Below, piece after piece: positions 37,451-46,401 of a DNA stretch of 64,000 nt. Position numbers and translations under genes: made by a program. Source of the stretch: Streptomyces sp. NBC_00250 (GTDB lineage Bacteria; Actinomycetota; Actinomycetes; Streptomycetales; Streptomycetaceae); contig NZ_CP108088.1 in assembly GCF_036192275.1 (NCBI RefSeq), positions 7,441,501-7,505,500 on the forward strand. Direction: 5' to 3'. Numbering within the stretch: the first letter of the stretch is position 1; each line of letters begins with the position of its first letter. The notes beneath the pieces were generated by a model. It was not told the DNA's origin. It did not search any database and saw nothing but the letters and a program-made list of their open reading frames with translations.

Positions 37451-37652
37451 ACGGGAGAGTGTTCCAGCACCACGGAGCACGACGTACCTTCAGGGCGGCT
37501 GGAAACGGGTCGTGTTCTGGGCGCACCCTGTCCGACGCCGACACAATGTGCCCTCCGCGGACCACTATTGATGAAGCGTCATGCGATTCCGCCGACGGCA
37601 CGGCCGGGTTCGTGACCAGCGGTGACAGAACACAGCACATCTCGGGGGACAC

Positions 37653-38159
37653 ATGGGTCACATCGAGCGTCCACGACGCGTCGTGGAGTCCGGCGGCACC
37701 GAATCGCCCGGCCAGGCGCGCAGGATCGGCACGTCCCGGCGCCTGACCACCGGCCCGGCGGTCCGCCCGGCCGCCACGCCCGGCGGACGGGGCACGCCGC
37801 GCGAGCTGTACGAACGCCGGTCCGACGGACTGCGAGGGGCCGTCGGACGGCTCGACGCCGGTCTCGACGAGGCCGCGCGCAGGCAGTTGGCCGACTGGGC
37901 CCGCGAGGAGTACGCGGGCGCCCACGGTGACGTGCCCCTTGGCTTCGTCGCCCGCTGCTTCCTCGGCCCGCCCTACGTCGACCACATCCTCAACCTCTTC
38001 CGGGTGATCGTCCAGCACTTCTCGCCGGCCGAGCAGATGCCCGAACCCTTCGCCAAGGCACGCATGCTGGCGCGCTCGGACGGCTACGCCTACATCGAGA
38101 TCTACGACAGCGGACTGATCCTCCCCGTCCTCACCGACGGCACCGTCGTACACCCCTGA
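37653..38159 (+). CDS. hypothetical protein, cluster member
   Basis: A 168-residue protein of unknown function. The first 50 residues are Arg/Pro/Gly-rich and probably disordered; the rest is folded (LADWAREEYAGAHGDVPLGF, VARCFLGPPYVDHILNLFRV, then a C-terminal EIYDSGLILPVLTDG). It is divergent from the caspase gene with a 200-bp shared promoter region and precedes the coiled-coil membrane protein by 70 nt, so it likely opens the second operon of the cluster. Confidence 0.7.
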   Translation: MGHIERPRRVVESGGTESPGQARRIGTSRRLTTGPAVRPAATPGGRGTPRELYERRSDGLRGAVGRLDAGLDEAARRQLADWAREEYAGAHGDVPLGFVARCFLGPPYVDHILNLFRVIVQHFSPAEQMPEPFAKARMLARSDGYAYIEIYDSGLILPVLTDGTVVHP

Positions 38160-38229
38160 CCGGGCGATCCGCCGCACACGTACCAGCGTGCGGGCCCCGG
38201 CCCGACTATCCCGAACGGAGAACGACGCA

Positions 38230-39999
38230 ATGGTCGACGTGGACATCGCCCTGCACAACAAGGTGCGGGAGGTGGGCAACCTCGTGGCCCGGCTCAGCGA
38301 ACAGGTGGGATCGGTGTCCGGCCAGGTCCACTCCGTCGAGGCCAGGCAGCAGCAGACCACCGACGAACTCCAGCAGCTGCGCGCCGACTTCCAGGCCTTC
38401 ATGCAGCAGTCCCAGCTCATCGCCAACGTACAGCGGGCCGAGACCCGGATCGGCGTCCTCCAGGACGAGCTCGACCACGAGTTCGGCCACCACAAGGTGG
38501 TGCGGCGCACCGCGGTCGGCACGCTCCAGGCCTTCGACGTCGGCATCGTCTCCGAGGACAGCTTCCACGCGGTGAGCGACCAGCTGATGCTGCAGACCCC
38601 GCGCTACTGGCTCGCGCCCGCCCTGGTCGCGCTCGCCACCTGGTCCTCCGACGACCGGGAGCTGTGCGAACGCGCCGTCGAAGAGGCGTTCCGCCGCTCC
38701 CCGGACCGTACGTCCCTGTTCTTCGCGCTCGTCCTGCGTCGGCAGAACAGGAGGCAGTCGGCCGCCCGCTGGCTCAGGCACTACCTCCTCGCACAGGACC
38801 CGAACCGTCTGGGACGCGAGTTCGCGGTCATCCTGGAGTCGATCGCGCAGGGCGCCTTCGGCCCCGAGGGGCGCGCGATGCTCGACCGGACCCTGCGCGA
38901 GTGGCGCGAGGTGCTGATGGCGGACACCGACACCCGGGCCCGCCAGGTCCAGCGCTGGCGCGACGAGATCGAGTCCCTGCGCGCGCCCTCGGCCAAGGCC
39001 GAGTTCCCCAGGCTGTCGGTGGTCTCCCCGCAGTGGCCGGAACTCGACGCCGTCCTGTCCGCTGCCCGCACCCATCAGCACCTGCTCGACAAGTACCAGG
39101 CGATCCTGGAGCGCGAACCCGAGCTCTCCGGGCGGCTTGAGGACACCGTCGACGACATTCTCGACCGGCTCGTATCGGAGTACGACAACGACGAGCTGCC
39201 GCTCCGCCGGGATCTCGCCTTCAACAAGAAGATCGTCGAGCACGACGGCGACCTCGACTCGGCCCGGAAGGAGTCCGACGCCGACTCCGCCTCGTACGAG
39301 GAGACCCTGGACTACCTGACGGTGCAGAGCGCCGCCGCGCTCAACCCCGCCGCCATCGGCACGTCCGGCGCCACCCAGCGGATGGCCGTCGCCGCCTGTC
39401 ACGAGTGGTTCTTCCAGGCGCACACCGGCTTCACCCGCGACGCGCGGGGCGCCGTCCCCCAGGACGTGCGGGCGGTGTTCGGCACGGCGCACACCGTCGG
39501 TGCGCAGACCTTCCAGCTTCCCCCCTGGCAGGGCTCCTTCGCCCAGCCGCTGGCCGACAACGAGGCCTCGCTCGCCCGTCACTGGGACCAGCACATGAGA
39601 CCGTTCATCGACGCGCTCGCCTTCCCGATGGTGAAGAAGCTGGTGCCTCCCGTGCTCGTGGTCCTCGGCATCCTGCTCGTCATCGGCCAGATCGACCTGG
39701 GCTTCGCGTTCGTCGCCGCCCTGATCACCGGTGGCATCTGGGGTCTGGCCCTCGACAAGCAGGCCAAGGCCGCGCAGAACCACCAGGACAACGCCGGCAG
39801 GCTCCTGGGGCAGGCCCGGCTCGACTCGCTGCACCAGCTCCGGGGAGCCGCCGCCGAACTGACGGACTGGTACGAGAAGTTCAGGGCGGCCGACGCCGTC
39901 GAGGCCCGGTGCCGGGAGCTCATCACCTCACTCGCCACCGCCAACCACGGCGCCTCGCCGTTCGAGGGCCGTACCGTACTCAAGGAGGACCACCGGTGA
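38230..39999 (+). CDS. coiled-coil membrane protein, cluster member
   Basis: A 589-residue protein. The N-terminus (about 5-75) is a predicted coiled coil (EQVGSVSGQVHSVEARQQQT), the middle is helical, and near residues 470-505 there is a pair of hydrophobic helices (PPVLVVLGILLVIGQ and FAFVAALITGGIWG), then a cytoplasmic helical tail. ATG at 38230 chosen over an upstream frame that overlaps the leader. The layout suggests a membrane-anchored scaffold or effector. It overlaps the next gene by 4 nt (GTGA). No family recognised. Confidence 0.75.
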   Translation: MVDVDIALHNKVREVGNLVARLSEQVGSVSGQVHSVEARQQQTTDELQQLRADFQAFMQQSQLIANVQRAETRIGVLQDELDHEFGHHKVVRRTAVGTLQAFDVGIVSEDSFHAVSDQLMLQTPRYWLAPALVALATWSSDDRELCERAVEEAFRRSPDRTSLFFALVLRRQNRRQSAARWLRHYLLAQDPNRLGREFAVILESIAQGAFGPEGRAMLDRTLREWREVLMADTDTRARQVQRWRDEIESLRAPSAKAEFPRLSVVSPQWPELDAVLSAARTHQHLLDKYQAILEREPELSGRLEDTVDDILDRLVSEYDNDELPLRRDLAFNKKIVEHDGDLDSARKESDADSASYEETLDYLTVQSAAALNPAAIGTSGATQRMAVAACHEWFFQAHTGFTRDARGAVPQDVRAVFGTAHTVGAQTFQLPPWQGSFAQPLADNEASLARHWDQHMRPFIDALAFPMVKKLVPPVLVVLGILLVIGQIDLGFAFVAALITGGIWGLALDKQAKAAQNHQDNAGRLLGQARLDSLHQLRGAAAELTDWYEKFRAADAVEARCRELITSLATANHGASPFEGRTVLKEDHR

Positions 40000-40259
40000 G
40001 CACCCCGTACGTCCCGCGGCAGCCCGCCACCCCGCCGGGGCAGTCGGCCGTGCCCCCGCAGCCCACGGCCCCACTGCAGCCCGCCTCGGTCCCGCCGACC
40101 GTCCGCAGACCCGTCACCGACTCGCCGTGGGCCTCCCACCGCCCCGCGGCCACCGAGCGGGCGACCAGCCGGCTGCGCCGAGTCGTCGAAGGCCTGCCCG
40201 ACTGGGAGCCGCTGCCCCCCGGTGAGACGTTGGTACGCCGCCCCGGCAGCGACCGATGA
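39996..40259 (+). CDS. small Pro-rich cluster protein
   Basis: An 87-residue protein: the first 45 residues are Pro/Gln/Ser-rich and probably disordered, the C-terminal half is compact and basic (ERATSRLRRVVEGLPDWEPL, then PPGETLVRR). GTG at 39996 follows AAGGAGG and overlaps the previous stop; its own stop overlaps the next ATG. Tight coupling on both sides supports a real gene acting with its neighbours, perhaps as an adaptor. No family recognised. Confidence 0.7.
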   Translation: MSTPYVPRQPATPPGQSAVPPQPTAPLQPASVPPTVRRPVTDSPWASHRPAATERATSRLRRVVEGLPDWEPLPPGETLVRRPGSDR

Positions 40260-40828
40260 GCGGGTTCTGGGGGCACGGAGGCCCGTACGAGGAGTGGGTG
40301 GAGTTCCTGCGCCGCTGGGCCGGGTTCGAGCCCGTGGACCCGGCACGGCTGCCCGCGATCGAGGCGGAGGCGTACGACGGCGCCACCGTGGCCCGCCTCG
40401 CCACGCACCTCACCGCGGCCCTGGACACCCGGCTGCAGGCCTGGGCCGACACGCTCGTACGGGCTGTGGACGCGGCCACCGACGAGTTCTCGGCCGGCCG
40501 GGAGCTGGCCCAGGCCCGCACCGGGCTGCGGTCCATCCGGGACCTGGCCGGCCACCACGGGCTGCCCGAGCGGCTGCGCGAGCGGCTGACCGAGGTGGTG
40601 GACCGTCAGATCCCCGAGCTCCAGGCACAGCTGGAGCGACTCCTGGAGGAGGCGGCCCGCGAGGAACCCGAGGCCCGCTGGGTCGAGGAGCGCCGCCGCA
40701 CTCTGCGCGACAACGCCCTCACCGCCGTCCTGGCCCAGCCGTCCGCGACGGCGCCGCCCCCGGGGGGCGCGGACGCTTGGTCCTACGACCCGGCGGCGGC
40801 ACCCCGCCGGCGCGTCCTACGGGACTGA
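40256..40828 (+). CDS. helical cluster protein of unknown function
   Basis: A 190-residue, nearly all-helical, strongly charged protein (for example LPERLRERLTEVVDRQIPEL and QAQLERLLEEAAREEPEARW) with an aromatic N-terminus MSGFWGHGGPYEEWVEFLRR. The C-terminal 30 residues are Ala/Pro-rich. It is translationally coupled to the Pro-rich gene and lies 46 nt before the AAA+ gene. It may bind the coiled-coil membrane protein or the ATPase. No family recognised. Confidence 0.7.
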   Translation: MSGFWGHGGPYEEWVEFLRRWAGFEPVDPARLPAIEAEAYDGATVARLATHLTAALDTRLQAWADTLVRAVDAATDEFSAGRELAQARTGLRSIRDLAGHHGLPERLRERLTEVVDRQIPELQAQLERLLEEAAREEPEARWVEERRRTLRDNALTAVLAQPSATAPPPGGADAWSYDPAAAPRRRVLRD

Positions 40829-40874
40829 CCCGCTCTTCACGTTCTGTTCCCTTCCCGAGTCCCGAAGGTCCGCG

Positions 40875-42440
40875 ATGTCGAACTACGAAGATTGTCTGAA
40901 GCACCTCGACAGCTATATCTCCGCGCGCGTGCCGGTCATCGGCATGCGCACCATCGAGCAGGAGCGGGCGCTGCGGCTGCTCAGGGAGGCCGCCACCCAG
41001 CCTCGCCGCAGCAGCCTGCCCTTCTGGATCTACACCAGGGCCACGGGCCTGCGGGACCTGCGCACCAACACGACGGTCATCGACGACCGTTCGCTGACCG
41101 GTGCGATGGACTTCGCCGCCGCACAGTTCACCAGCCGGGCCAACGCCACCGTCGTCTTCGTCGACCCCGCCGACCTCGAAACGGACACCCCGGTCGCCCG
41201 GCACATGTCCGAGCTCGCCCGGCTGGCCGGCAACAACATGGGCAGCATCGTCGTCATCACCGACAGCCCCATCTGGAGCGGTCTGCAGCGGCTCGGCATG
41301 AGCCTGCACCTCGACCTGCCCCATCCGGAGGAGACGTACGAGACCCTCAGGGCCTTCCTCTCCGACCACGAGGGGATCATTCCGATCCGATGGGACGAGA
41401 GCGACACGCGCCGCGCCGCCGAGTTCCTGCGCGGGGTCACCGAGGCGGAGGCGGTCAACCTGATGGCCACCGTGGCCGCCAAGGGCGCCATCGAGCAGGA
41501 GGACGTGCTGGGGCTCGCCCAGGCGAAGGACCGGATCTTCAGCGATCTGACCGGCCTGGAGCGCGTCCAGCTGAAGGACGAGGACTACACCGTCGGCGGT
41601 CTGACGAGCCTGCGCGAGTGGCTCCAGCGCAAACACCGACTGATGCACGAGGACCTGCGCGACACGAAGCTGCGGCCGCCCCGTGGGGTGCTGCTCGTCG
41701 GTGTGCCGGGCTGCGGCAAGTCGCTGTCCGCCAAGGCGATCGCCCACGAGTGGCAGCTGCCGCTCTACCGGCTGGACATGGGCAGCATCCACGGCAAGTA
41801 CCTGGGCGAGTCGGAAGGACGCTTCCGGGAGGCGCTGGGCATGGCCGACCGGGTGGCCCCCTGCATCCTGTGGATCGACGAGATCGAGAAGGGGCTGGCC
41901 GGCCGCGATGACGGTTCGGGCGTGCCGCAACGGATCATCGGCCAGTTCCTCTTCTGGCTTCAGGAGTCGGACTCCCGCGCGTTCGTGGTCGCCACCGCGA
42001 ACGACGTCCGCAGCCTGCCGCCCGAGCTGCTGCGCAAGGGCCGGTTCGACGAGCTGTTCTTCGTCGACCTGCCCGACTCCCAGGACCGCAGGGAGATCAT
42101 CGAGTTGTACCACGGCCTCTATCTGAAGCGGCGGCCCGAGCCCGAGCAGCTGGACCGGCTGGTCGACCTGTCCGAGGGCTTCGCGGGCTCCGACATCGCC
42201 GCGGCCCTGCACGACGTGGGCGCGGAGGCGCACCTGAGCGGCGGCGTGGAGAACCTGAAGCCCTCGTTCATCGTGGACACCTTCGCCAACACCGTCCCGC
42301 TGAGCAGGGTCAACCCGGAGCAGATCGAGGAGATCCGGGCATGGGGACGGGAGAGGGCCGTCCCGGCCGGCCGGTCGGCGATGGCGGCGGCGACACCCGG
42401 CAGCGCCGGGCCGCGGCGCATCGTCTTCATGGAGGACTGA
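40875..42440 (+). CDS. Ycf46-like AAA+ ATPase, cluster member
   Basis: A 521-residue AAA+ ATPase of the Ycf46/FtsH-VCP-like group. The N-terminal domain (about 1-230) is the Ycf46-type regulatory part (SARVPVIGMRTIEQERALRL). The ATPase core has Walker A GVPGCGKS (about 275), Walker B CILWIDEIEK (about 330), sensor 1 in VVATANDVRSLP and the arginine-finger motif RKGRFDELF. Such ATPases remodel protein complexes. As the last gene of the operon beside caspase and CHAT proteases it could be the energy-dependent control or assembly factor (inference). Confidence 0.88.
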   Translation: MSNYEDCLKHLDSYISARVPVIGMRTIEQERALRLLREAATQPRRSSLPFWIYTRATGLRDLRTNTTVIDDRSLTGAMDFAAAQFTSRANATVVFVDPADLETDTPVARHMSELARLAGNNMGSIVVITDSPIWSGLQRLGMSLHLDLPHPEETYETLRAFLSDHEGIIPIRWDESDTRRAAEFLRGVTEAEAVNLMATVAAKGAIEQEDVLGLAQAKDRIFSDLTGLERVQLKDEDYTVGGLTSLREWLQRKHRLMHEDLRDTKLRPPRGVLLVGVPGCGKSLSAKAIAHEWQLPLYRLDMGSIHGKYLGESEGRFREALGMADRVAPCILWIDEIEKGLAGRDDGSGVPQRIIGQFLFWLQESDSRAFVVATANDVRSLPPELLRKGRFDELFFVDLPDSQDRREIIELYHGLYLKRRPEPEQLDRLVDLSEGFAGSDIAAALHDVGAEAHLSGGVENLKPSFIVDTFANTVPLSRVNPEQIEEIRAWGRERAVPAGRSAMAAATPGSAGPRRIVFMED

Positions 42441-42455
42441 GGGACGGCACGAGAC

Positions 42456-42495
42456 ACTGCTGCCTGCCCGACCCCCGAGCCGGGCAGGCAGCAGT
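42456..42495. terminator. 15-bp hairpin terminator after the AAA+ gene
   Basis: ACTGCTGCCTGCCCG (42456-42470) pairs with CGGGCAGGCAGCAGT (42481-42495), loop of 10 nt. It follows the AAA+ gene by 15 nt and closes the protease/ATPase cluster; it can also serve the minus-strand lipoprotein gene that converges from the right. Confidence 0.85.
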
Positions 42496-42539
42496 CGGAC
42501 GCGTCAACTCGTGGTCCCGGAACCACGACTACGGCATCC

Positions 42540-43475
42540 TCATCGAGGGGTGACCTCACGCGCCGTGCTGAGGCTGCGCTGCAAGGCGGACCAGTAGGCC
42601 TTGAGTTTCTGCGAACCGGCGGTGATCTCCGCGGTCTGGTAGCCGGCTTCGACCGCCTGCCGACGCTCGATGTAGTCGACCTTGTCCTTGCACGTCACAT
42701 CCGCGCGCGCCATGGACACCTCTGCGGCACTCGGAGCCCGGAGGGGTCCCTCCTTTCCCGGGACCGTGCCGGATCCGGCCCAGGATTCGGCCGCGGAAAG
42801 GGGATCCGGCTGGGTGTGCCCGGAGGCCCGCATGCAGGCGCTCCATTCGCTGTCCAGCGTCCGCACCCTGCCGTCGTTCTTCGAGCGGACCCAAGCGGTG
42901 TGCGACGCGGCCGACACCGGATCGGCCGTGAACATCCACTGCATGTGCAGTGTCTCGCGCGCCCGGTCCTGGCAGCCGGGACCGCTGCCACCCTCGCCTG
43001 TGTAGGCGTTCATCGTGGCGCGGTCCACGGTCTTGAGACGCTCTTTGCCGCGCCGCTCCGACGTGAATTCCTCCGCACGCGAGACGCCGGGAGGCGGAGG
43101 CAGCTGGTACCCGTACGAGGCTGCGACGGTCGCGTCGCTGATGCCGTAGCGGCGCTGGTTCGGATCGCGATTCTCTCCGCGAGGAGTGAGCGGGGCCGGC
43201 CACTTCATTCCGCGCTGCCGCATGCACTTTTCCGCCAGGACGTACTGCGCCCACGTGAGGGACGTCCGATCCTTGGTGCTCATTTTGTACGAGTCGAGCG
43301 GCAGTTCCAGGGTTCGCGAGGTGTGCGTGGTGGAGGTCGTCGGCGTCGGGCCGGACACGGTCCCTGCCCCGCTCTTCTCCCCGGCGTGAACGGCACCTTC
43401 GGTGCAGCCGGATATTCCGAGCACTGCCAGTACGGCAAGTGAACTGAATGCGGCCGCTCGGCGCTGCGGAATCAT
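42540..43475 (-). CDS. lipoprotein paralogous to the one at 21612
   Basis: A 311-residue lipoprotein with signal AAAFSSLAVLAVLGISGC (lipobox GISGC) and a Thr/Ser-rich spacer. The mature part shares LELPLDSY, AEKCMRQRGM, RRYGISDATVAASYGYQLP and SEWSACMRASGH with the lipoprotein beside the DNase gene, in the same order and spacing, so both belong to one uncharacterised family. Cysteines are conserved, suggesting disulfides. It stands alone, converging with the AAA+ gene across a terminator. Confidence 0.8.
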   Translation of the reverse strand: MIPQRRAAAFSSLAVLAVLGISGCTEGAVHAGEKSGAGTVSGPTPTTSTTHTSRTLELPLDSYKMSTKDRTSLTWAQYVLAEKCMRQRGMKWPAPLTPRGENRDPNQRRYGISDATVAASYGYQLPPPPGVSRAEEFTSERRGKERLKTVDRATMNAYTGEGGSGPGCQDRARETLHMQWMFTADPVSAASHTAWVRSKNDGRVRTLDSEWSACMRASGHTQPDPLSAAESWAGSGTVPGKEGPLRAPSAAEVSMARADVTCKDKVDYIERRQAVEAGYQTAEITAGSQKLKAYWSALQRSLSTAREVTPR

Positions 43476-43561
43476 CTTGATTCACTCTCTGGTGAGTGTG
43501 GACGAAACGTCGGCGGATGCCATGGAAGAGCCTTCCATGGCATCCGCCGCGTCGGTGTGCT

Positions 43562-43975
43562 CTAGTACGGGCAGGCCGAGTTGTTTATGAAGCAGTGCGA
43601 GGAGATCGAGTCGTTCATCCACGGCGAACCGTAGCCCATGTCATGGAACGTGGCGCCCGACCAGATCATCGAATCGTCGCCCGTGTAATTGGCATTGGTG
43701 AAGACCATGGCGTCGGTGTCGGGGTCCAGGTTCTTGATCGACGTCACGCTGTCGTTGATCGAAGTGCCTGTTCCGTAGTACGTGCCCGTGTACGAGGGCT
43801 TGCTGTAGAGCGTGTCGTAGATGGGCCCTTGCGCATCCTTGTCGCGGTAGAGACAGATTTCCCCACCGCTCGAAGAGTTGCAGACACCGTCGTACGAGGC
43901 CGCGTGGGCCGGTGCTGCGAATGCTGTAATGCCGAGCACGGCGGAGGCTATGCCGAGAATGTGGAGCTTGCGCAT
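43562..43975 (-). CDS. small secreted peptidase-inhibitor I36-like protein
   Basis: A 137-residue exported protein with signal peptide LHILGIASAVLGITAFAAPA. The mature part (YDGVCNSSSGGEICLYRDKD followed by aromatic beta strands and a C-terminal Cys) resembles the SMI-type peptidase inhibitor family I36 of Streptomyces, which inhibits secreted metalloproteases and has a beta/gamma-crystallin-like fold. GGGGA precedes the ATG at 43975. Its codon use is less GC-rich than that of the core genes. Confidence 0.75.
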   Translation of the reverse strand: MRKLHILGIASAVLGITAFAAPAHAASYDGVCNSSSGGEICLYRDKDAQGPIYDTLYSKPSYTGTYYGTGTSINDSVTSIKNLDPDTDAMVFTNANYTGDDSMIWSGATFHDMGYGSPWMNDSISSHCFINNSACPY

Positions 43976-44401
43976 TGAATCCCCTTGGTCCCCTGTGTGT
44001 GCCGCGAAAGCGACAGGGGATGATAGGCAAAGATCATCCTGGCTCGTCAAGGTTCCTTGGCGTGTGCACGCAAATCGCGAAAATTCACTTGCCGGGGTCG
44101 AAGAATTATGCCCCTGGCCGAAATCCGCCTTTTCCAAACGGTCGCGGCCGGTCCATTTCGTGGCAGACGGGCGACGCCCTTCGGTCCGGAGAACCTCGCT
44201 CCGCATGAAGTGCTGCGACGCGACCGGGACAGTGGTCTCCGGCACAGGAAGCGTCCGCCGCCCGTACCTCCCGGACCGCCCTGGCCCGCACGGCGCAAGG
44301 CCCTCGCGGCCCTCGTCATCGGCCGGCGTCACCGCGCGGCCCCGGGGGACGTGACCGACGTCTCTACCCCGGGACCGCCCCCGTACCGCAAGGTGGTCGC
44401 C
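43976..44401. other. gap: promoter side of the inhibitor gene
   Basis: A 426-bp region that drops in GC near the inhibitor gene and rises again toward 44300. It must hold the promoter of the inhibitor gene, but no unambiguous -10/-35 pair was found. No supported gene other than the small frame that starts at 44402. Confidence 0.4.
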
Positions 44402-44551
44402 ATGACCTCCACCACCGCCACCCGCCTCTTCCTCCGTGCCCGTACGGGCGGCCCCAAGGACGACCGGGGCGCCGAGCTCCTGGAGCAGGTCCTCGGCTGG
44501 ACGCTGGTCGTCCTCCTGGCCGTCTTCGTCACAGGGGCCGGCCTCATGTAG
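44402..44551 (+). CDS. small single-membrane-helix protein
   Basis: A possible 49-residue protein, MTSTTATRLFLRARTGGPKD, then DRGAELLEQVLGWTLVVLLA and VFVTGAGLM, with one C-terminal transmembrane helix. The ATG has no strong ribosome binding site. The pattern (short basic N-terminus, Glu near the helix start, one helix) is faintly like Flp-type pilins, but no other pilus gene is near. It may be unexpressed. Confidence 0.4.
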   Translation: MTSTTATRLFLRARTGGPKDDRGAELLEQVLGWTLVVLLAVFVTGAGLM

Positions 44552-44694
44552 TCGGGGGTCCGGGGCCCGGCGTCCGTGTGATCTCCCGTCGGCCACGTGA
44601 TCCCGGCGCCCCGAACGGGCATACTCCCCGCGACCCCGCGCGCGGCCCGCACGCCCGTGCCGTGCCCGCGCCCGGCAGGGAGGAGCGCCCGGCC

Positions 44695-45894
44695 ATGGCC
44701 GACAGCACCCCGGACGGCGTGGAACGCCGCCTGCCCACCGACGAGGCCCGCGAGCTGCTCGCCCTGACGCGGGACATCGCCCGGCGGGAGATCGCCCCGC
44801 GTGCCGCCGAGGAAGAGGCCGCCGGACACTTCCCCCGCGAGCTCTTCGCGCTGCTGTCCCGTTCCGGGCTGCTCGGACTGCCCTACGACCCCGCGTACGG
44901 CGGGGGCGGTCAGCCGTACGAGGTCTACCTCCAGGTCCTGGAGGAGCTCGCCGCGGCCCGGCTCACCGTGGGGCTCGGCGTCAGCGTCCACAGCCTCTCC
45001 TGCCACGCGCTCGCCCGCTACGGCACCGAGGAGCAGCGCGCCACCCATCTGCCCGCGATGCTGGGCGGCGGTCTCCTCGGCGCGTACTGCCTCTCCGAAC
45101 CCTCCGCCGGATCGGACGCGGCGGCGCTGCGCACCCGGGCGGTCCGGTCTCCCGGGGAGGGCGGCTCCTCCGGCGAGGGCGGCGACTGGGTGATCGACGG
45201 CACCAAGGCGTGGATCACCCACGGCGGCATCGCCGACTTCTGCACGGTGATGGCCCGGACCGGCGACGCGGGCGCGCGGGGCATCACCGCCTTCCTGGTG
45301 CCGGGGGACGCGCCGGGGCTGAGCGCGGCCCCGCCCGAGCGGAAGATGGGCATGAAGGGCTCTCCCACCGCGCAGCTCCACTTCGACGGGGTGAGGGTCC
45401 CCGACGAGCGGCGACTCGGTGCCGAGGGGCAGGGCTTCGCGATCGCGCTCGACGCCCTGGACTCGGGGCGGCTCGGCATCGCCGCCTGCGCGGTCGGGCT
45501 CGGCCGGGCGGCCCTGGACGAGGCCGTCGGGTACGCCAAGGAGCGCCGCCAGTTCGGCCGGCCGATCGCCGACTTCCAGGGGCTCCGCTTCCTCCTCGCC
45601 GACATGGCGACCGGGGTCGAGGCGGGCCGGGCGCTGTACCTGGAGGCGGCGCGGCTCCGGGACGAGGGGCGACCCTTCGGCCGGATCGCCGCGATGGCCA
45701 AGCTGTTCTGCACGGACGCCGCCATGCGGATCACGACGGACGCGGTGCAGGTGCTCGGCGGGTACGGCTACACGGCGGACTTCCCCGCGGAGCGGTATCT
45801 GCGGGAGGCGAAGATGCTCCAGATCGTCGAGGGGACCAATCAGATCCAGCGGGTGGTCATCGCGCGTCACCTGGTCGGACCAGAATCCCGCTGA
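44695..45894 (+). CDS. acyl-CoA dehydrogenase
   Basis: A 399-residue FAD-dependent acyl-CoA dehydrogenase. Family signatures are GAYCLSEPSAGSDAAALRT (first signature), WITHGGIADFCTVMART (flavin contact), KMGMKGSPTAQLHFDGVRVP, QFGRPIADFQGLRFLLADMA (second signature) and the catalytic-base region IVEGTNQIQRVVIARHLVG. ATG at 44695 has GGGAGGAG upstream. It probably acts in fatty-acid or branched-chain amino-acid breakdown; chain length specificity is not visible. The 3' end overlaps the convergent gene by 38 nt. Confidence 0.93.
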   Translation: MADSTPDGVERRLPTDEARELLALTRDIARREIAPRAAEEEAAGHFPRELFALLSRSGLLGLPYDPAYGGGGQPYEVYLQVLEELAAARLTVGLGVSVHSLSCHALARYGTEEQRATHLPAMLGGGLLGAYCLSEPSAGSDAAALRTRAVRSPGEGGSSGEGGDWVIDGTKAWITHGGIADFCTVMARTGDAGARGITAFLVPGDAPGLSAAPPERKMGMKGSPTAQLHFDGVRVPDERRLGAEGQGFAIALDALDSGRLGIAACAVGLGRAALDEAVGYAKERRQFGRPIADFQGLRFLLADMATGVEAGRALYLEAARLRDEGRPFGRIAAMAKLFCTDAAMRITTDAVQVLGGYGYTADFPAERYLREAKMLQIVEGTNQIQRVVIARHLVGPESR

Positions 45895-46243
45895 CGCGCA
45901 CCGTGCGGTCCGCCCAGACCGGTCCGGCGGCGAGCCGCGCCCACTCCTGGTCGCGGTGGCCCGGGAGGGTGCGGCCCTGGCTGGCCCAGAGGGAGAGCAC
46001 GGCCTTGTAGATGGGCGGGTCGGCGGGGAGGGGAGCCGGGGCGGGTGCCTGCGCCGGAACGGGCACGGGGACGGGCGCGGGCAGGGGCACGGGGCCGGAG
46101 CCGGGGGCGCCGGACATCGGTGCCGGTGCCGGTGCCGATCCCGACGTCGGCGCCGACATCGCGTGGTGAACCGATTCTTCAACGCTGGGTTCGGCCTGCC
46201 GGTGCCGACCGATTCCGCTGGGTGTCGTGTACAGCGTGGTCAT
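45857..46243 (-). CDS. hypothetical protein with Ala-Pro-rich N-terminus
   Basis: A 128-residue protein. The middle (about 30-75) is a low-complexity Ala/Pro/Val stretch; the C-terminal 50 residues (PPIYKAVLSLWASQGRTLPG, HRDQEWARLAAGPVWADR) form a compact domain I recall from other Streptomyces proteins of unknown function. It converges on and overlaps the acyl-CoA dehydrogenase. The chosen ATG at 46243 has weak ribosome-binding support. Confidence 0.6.
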   Translation of the reverse strand: MTTLYTTPSGIGRHRQAEPSVEESVHHAMSAPTSGSAPAPAPMSGAPGSGPVPLPAPVPVPVPAQAPAPAPLPADPPIYKAVLSLWASQGRTLPGHRDQEWARLAAGPVWADRTVRVSGILVRPGDAR

Positions 46244-46401
46244 GCCCGGACCAACGCGCCCCGGCGGCCGTGGTCACCGCCGAACGGATTCGAGCGGCAG
46301 TTCGTCCGGTACCCGGTGCACGACTCTGGCCTCCCGACGCAGACCTGACGTACCGTCAGGTTCCTTCGCGGAACAAGCGCTCGCCGACCAGGAGGTCAGC
46401 C

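Noticed and set aside
36153..38546. 797-residue minus-strand open frame
   Set aside because: It runs through the caspase gene in another frame, through the divergent promoter region and across the 37653 gene; composition is Arg/Gly-rich and not protein-like.
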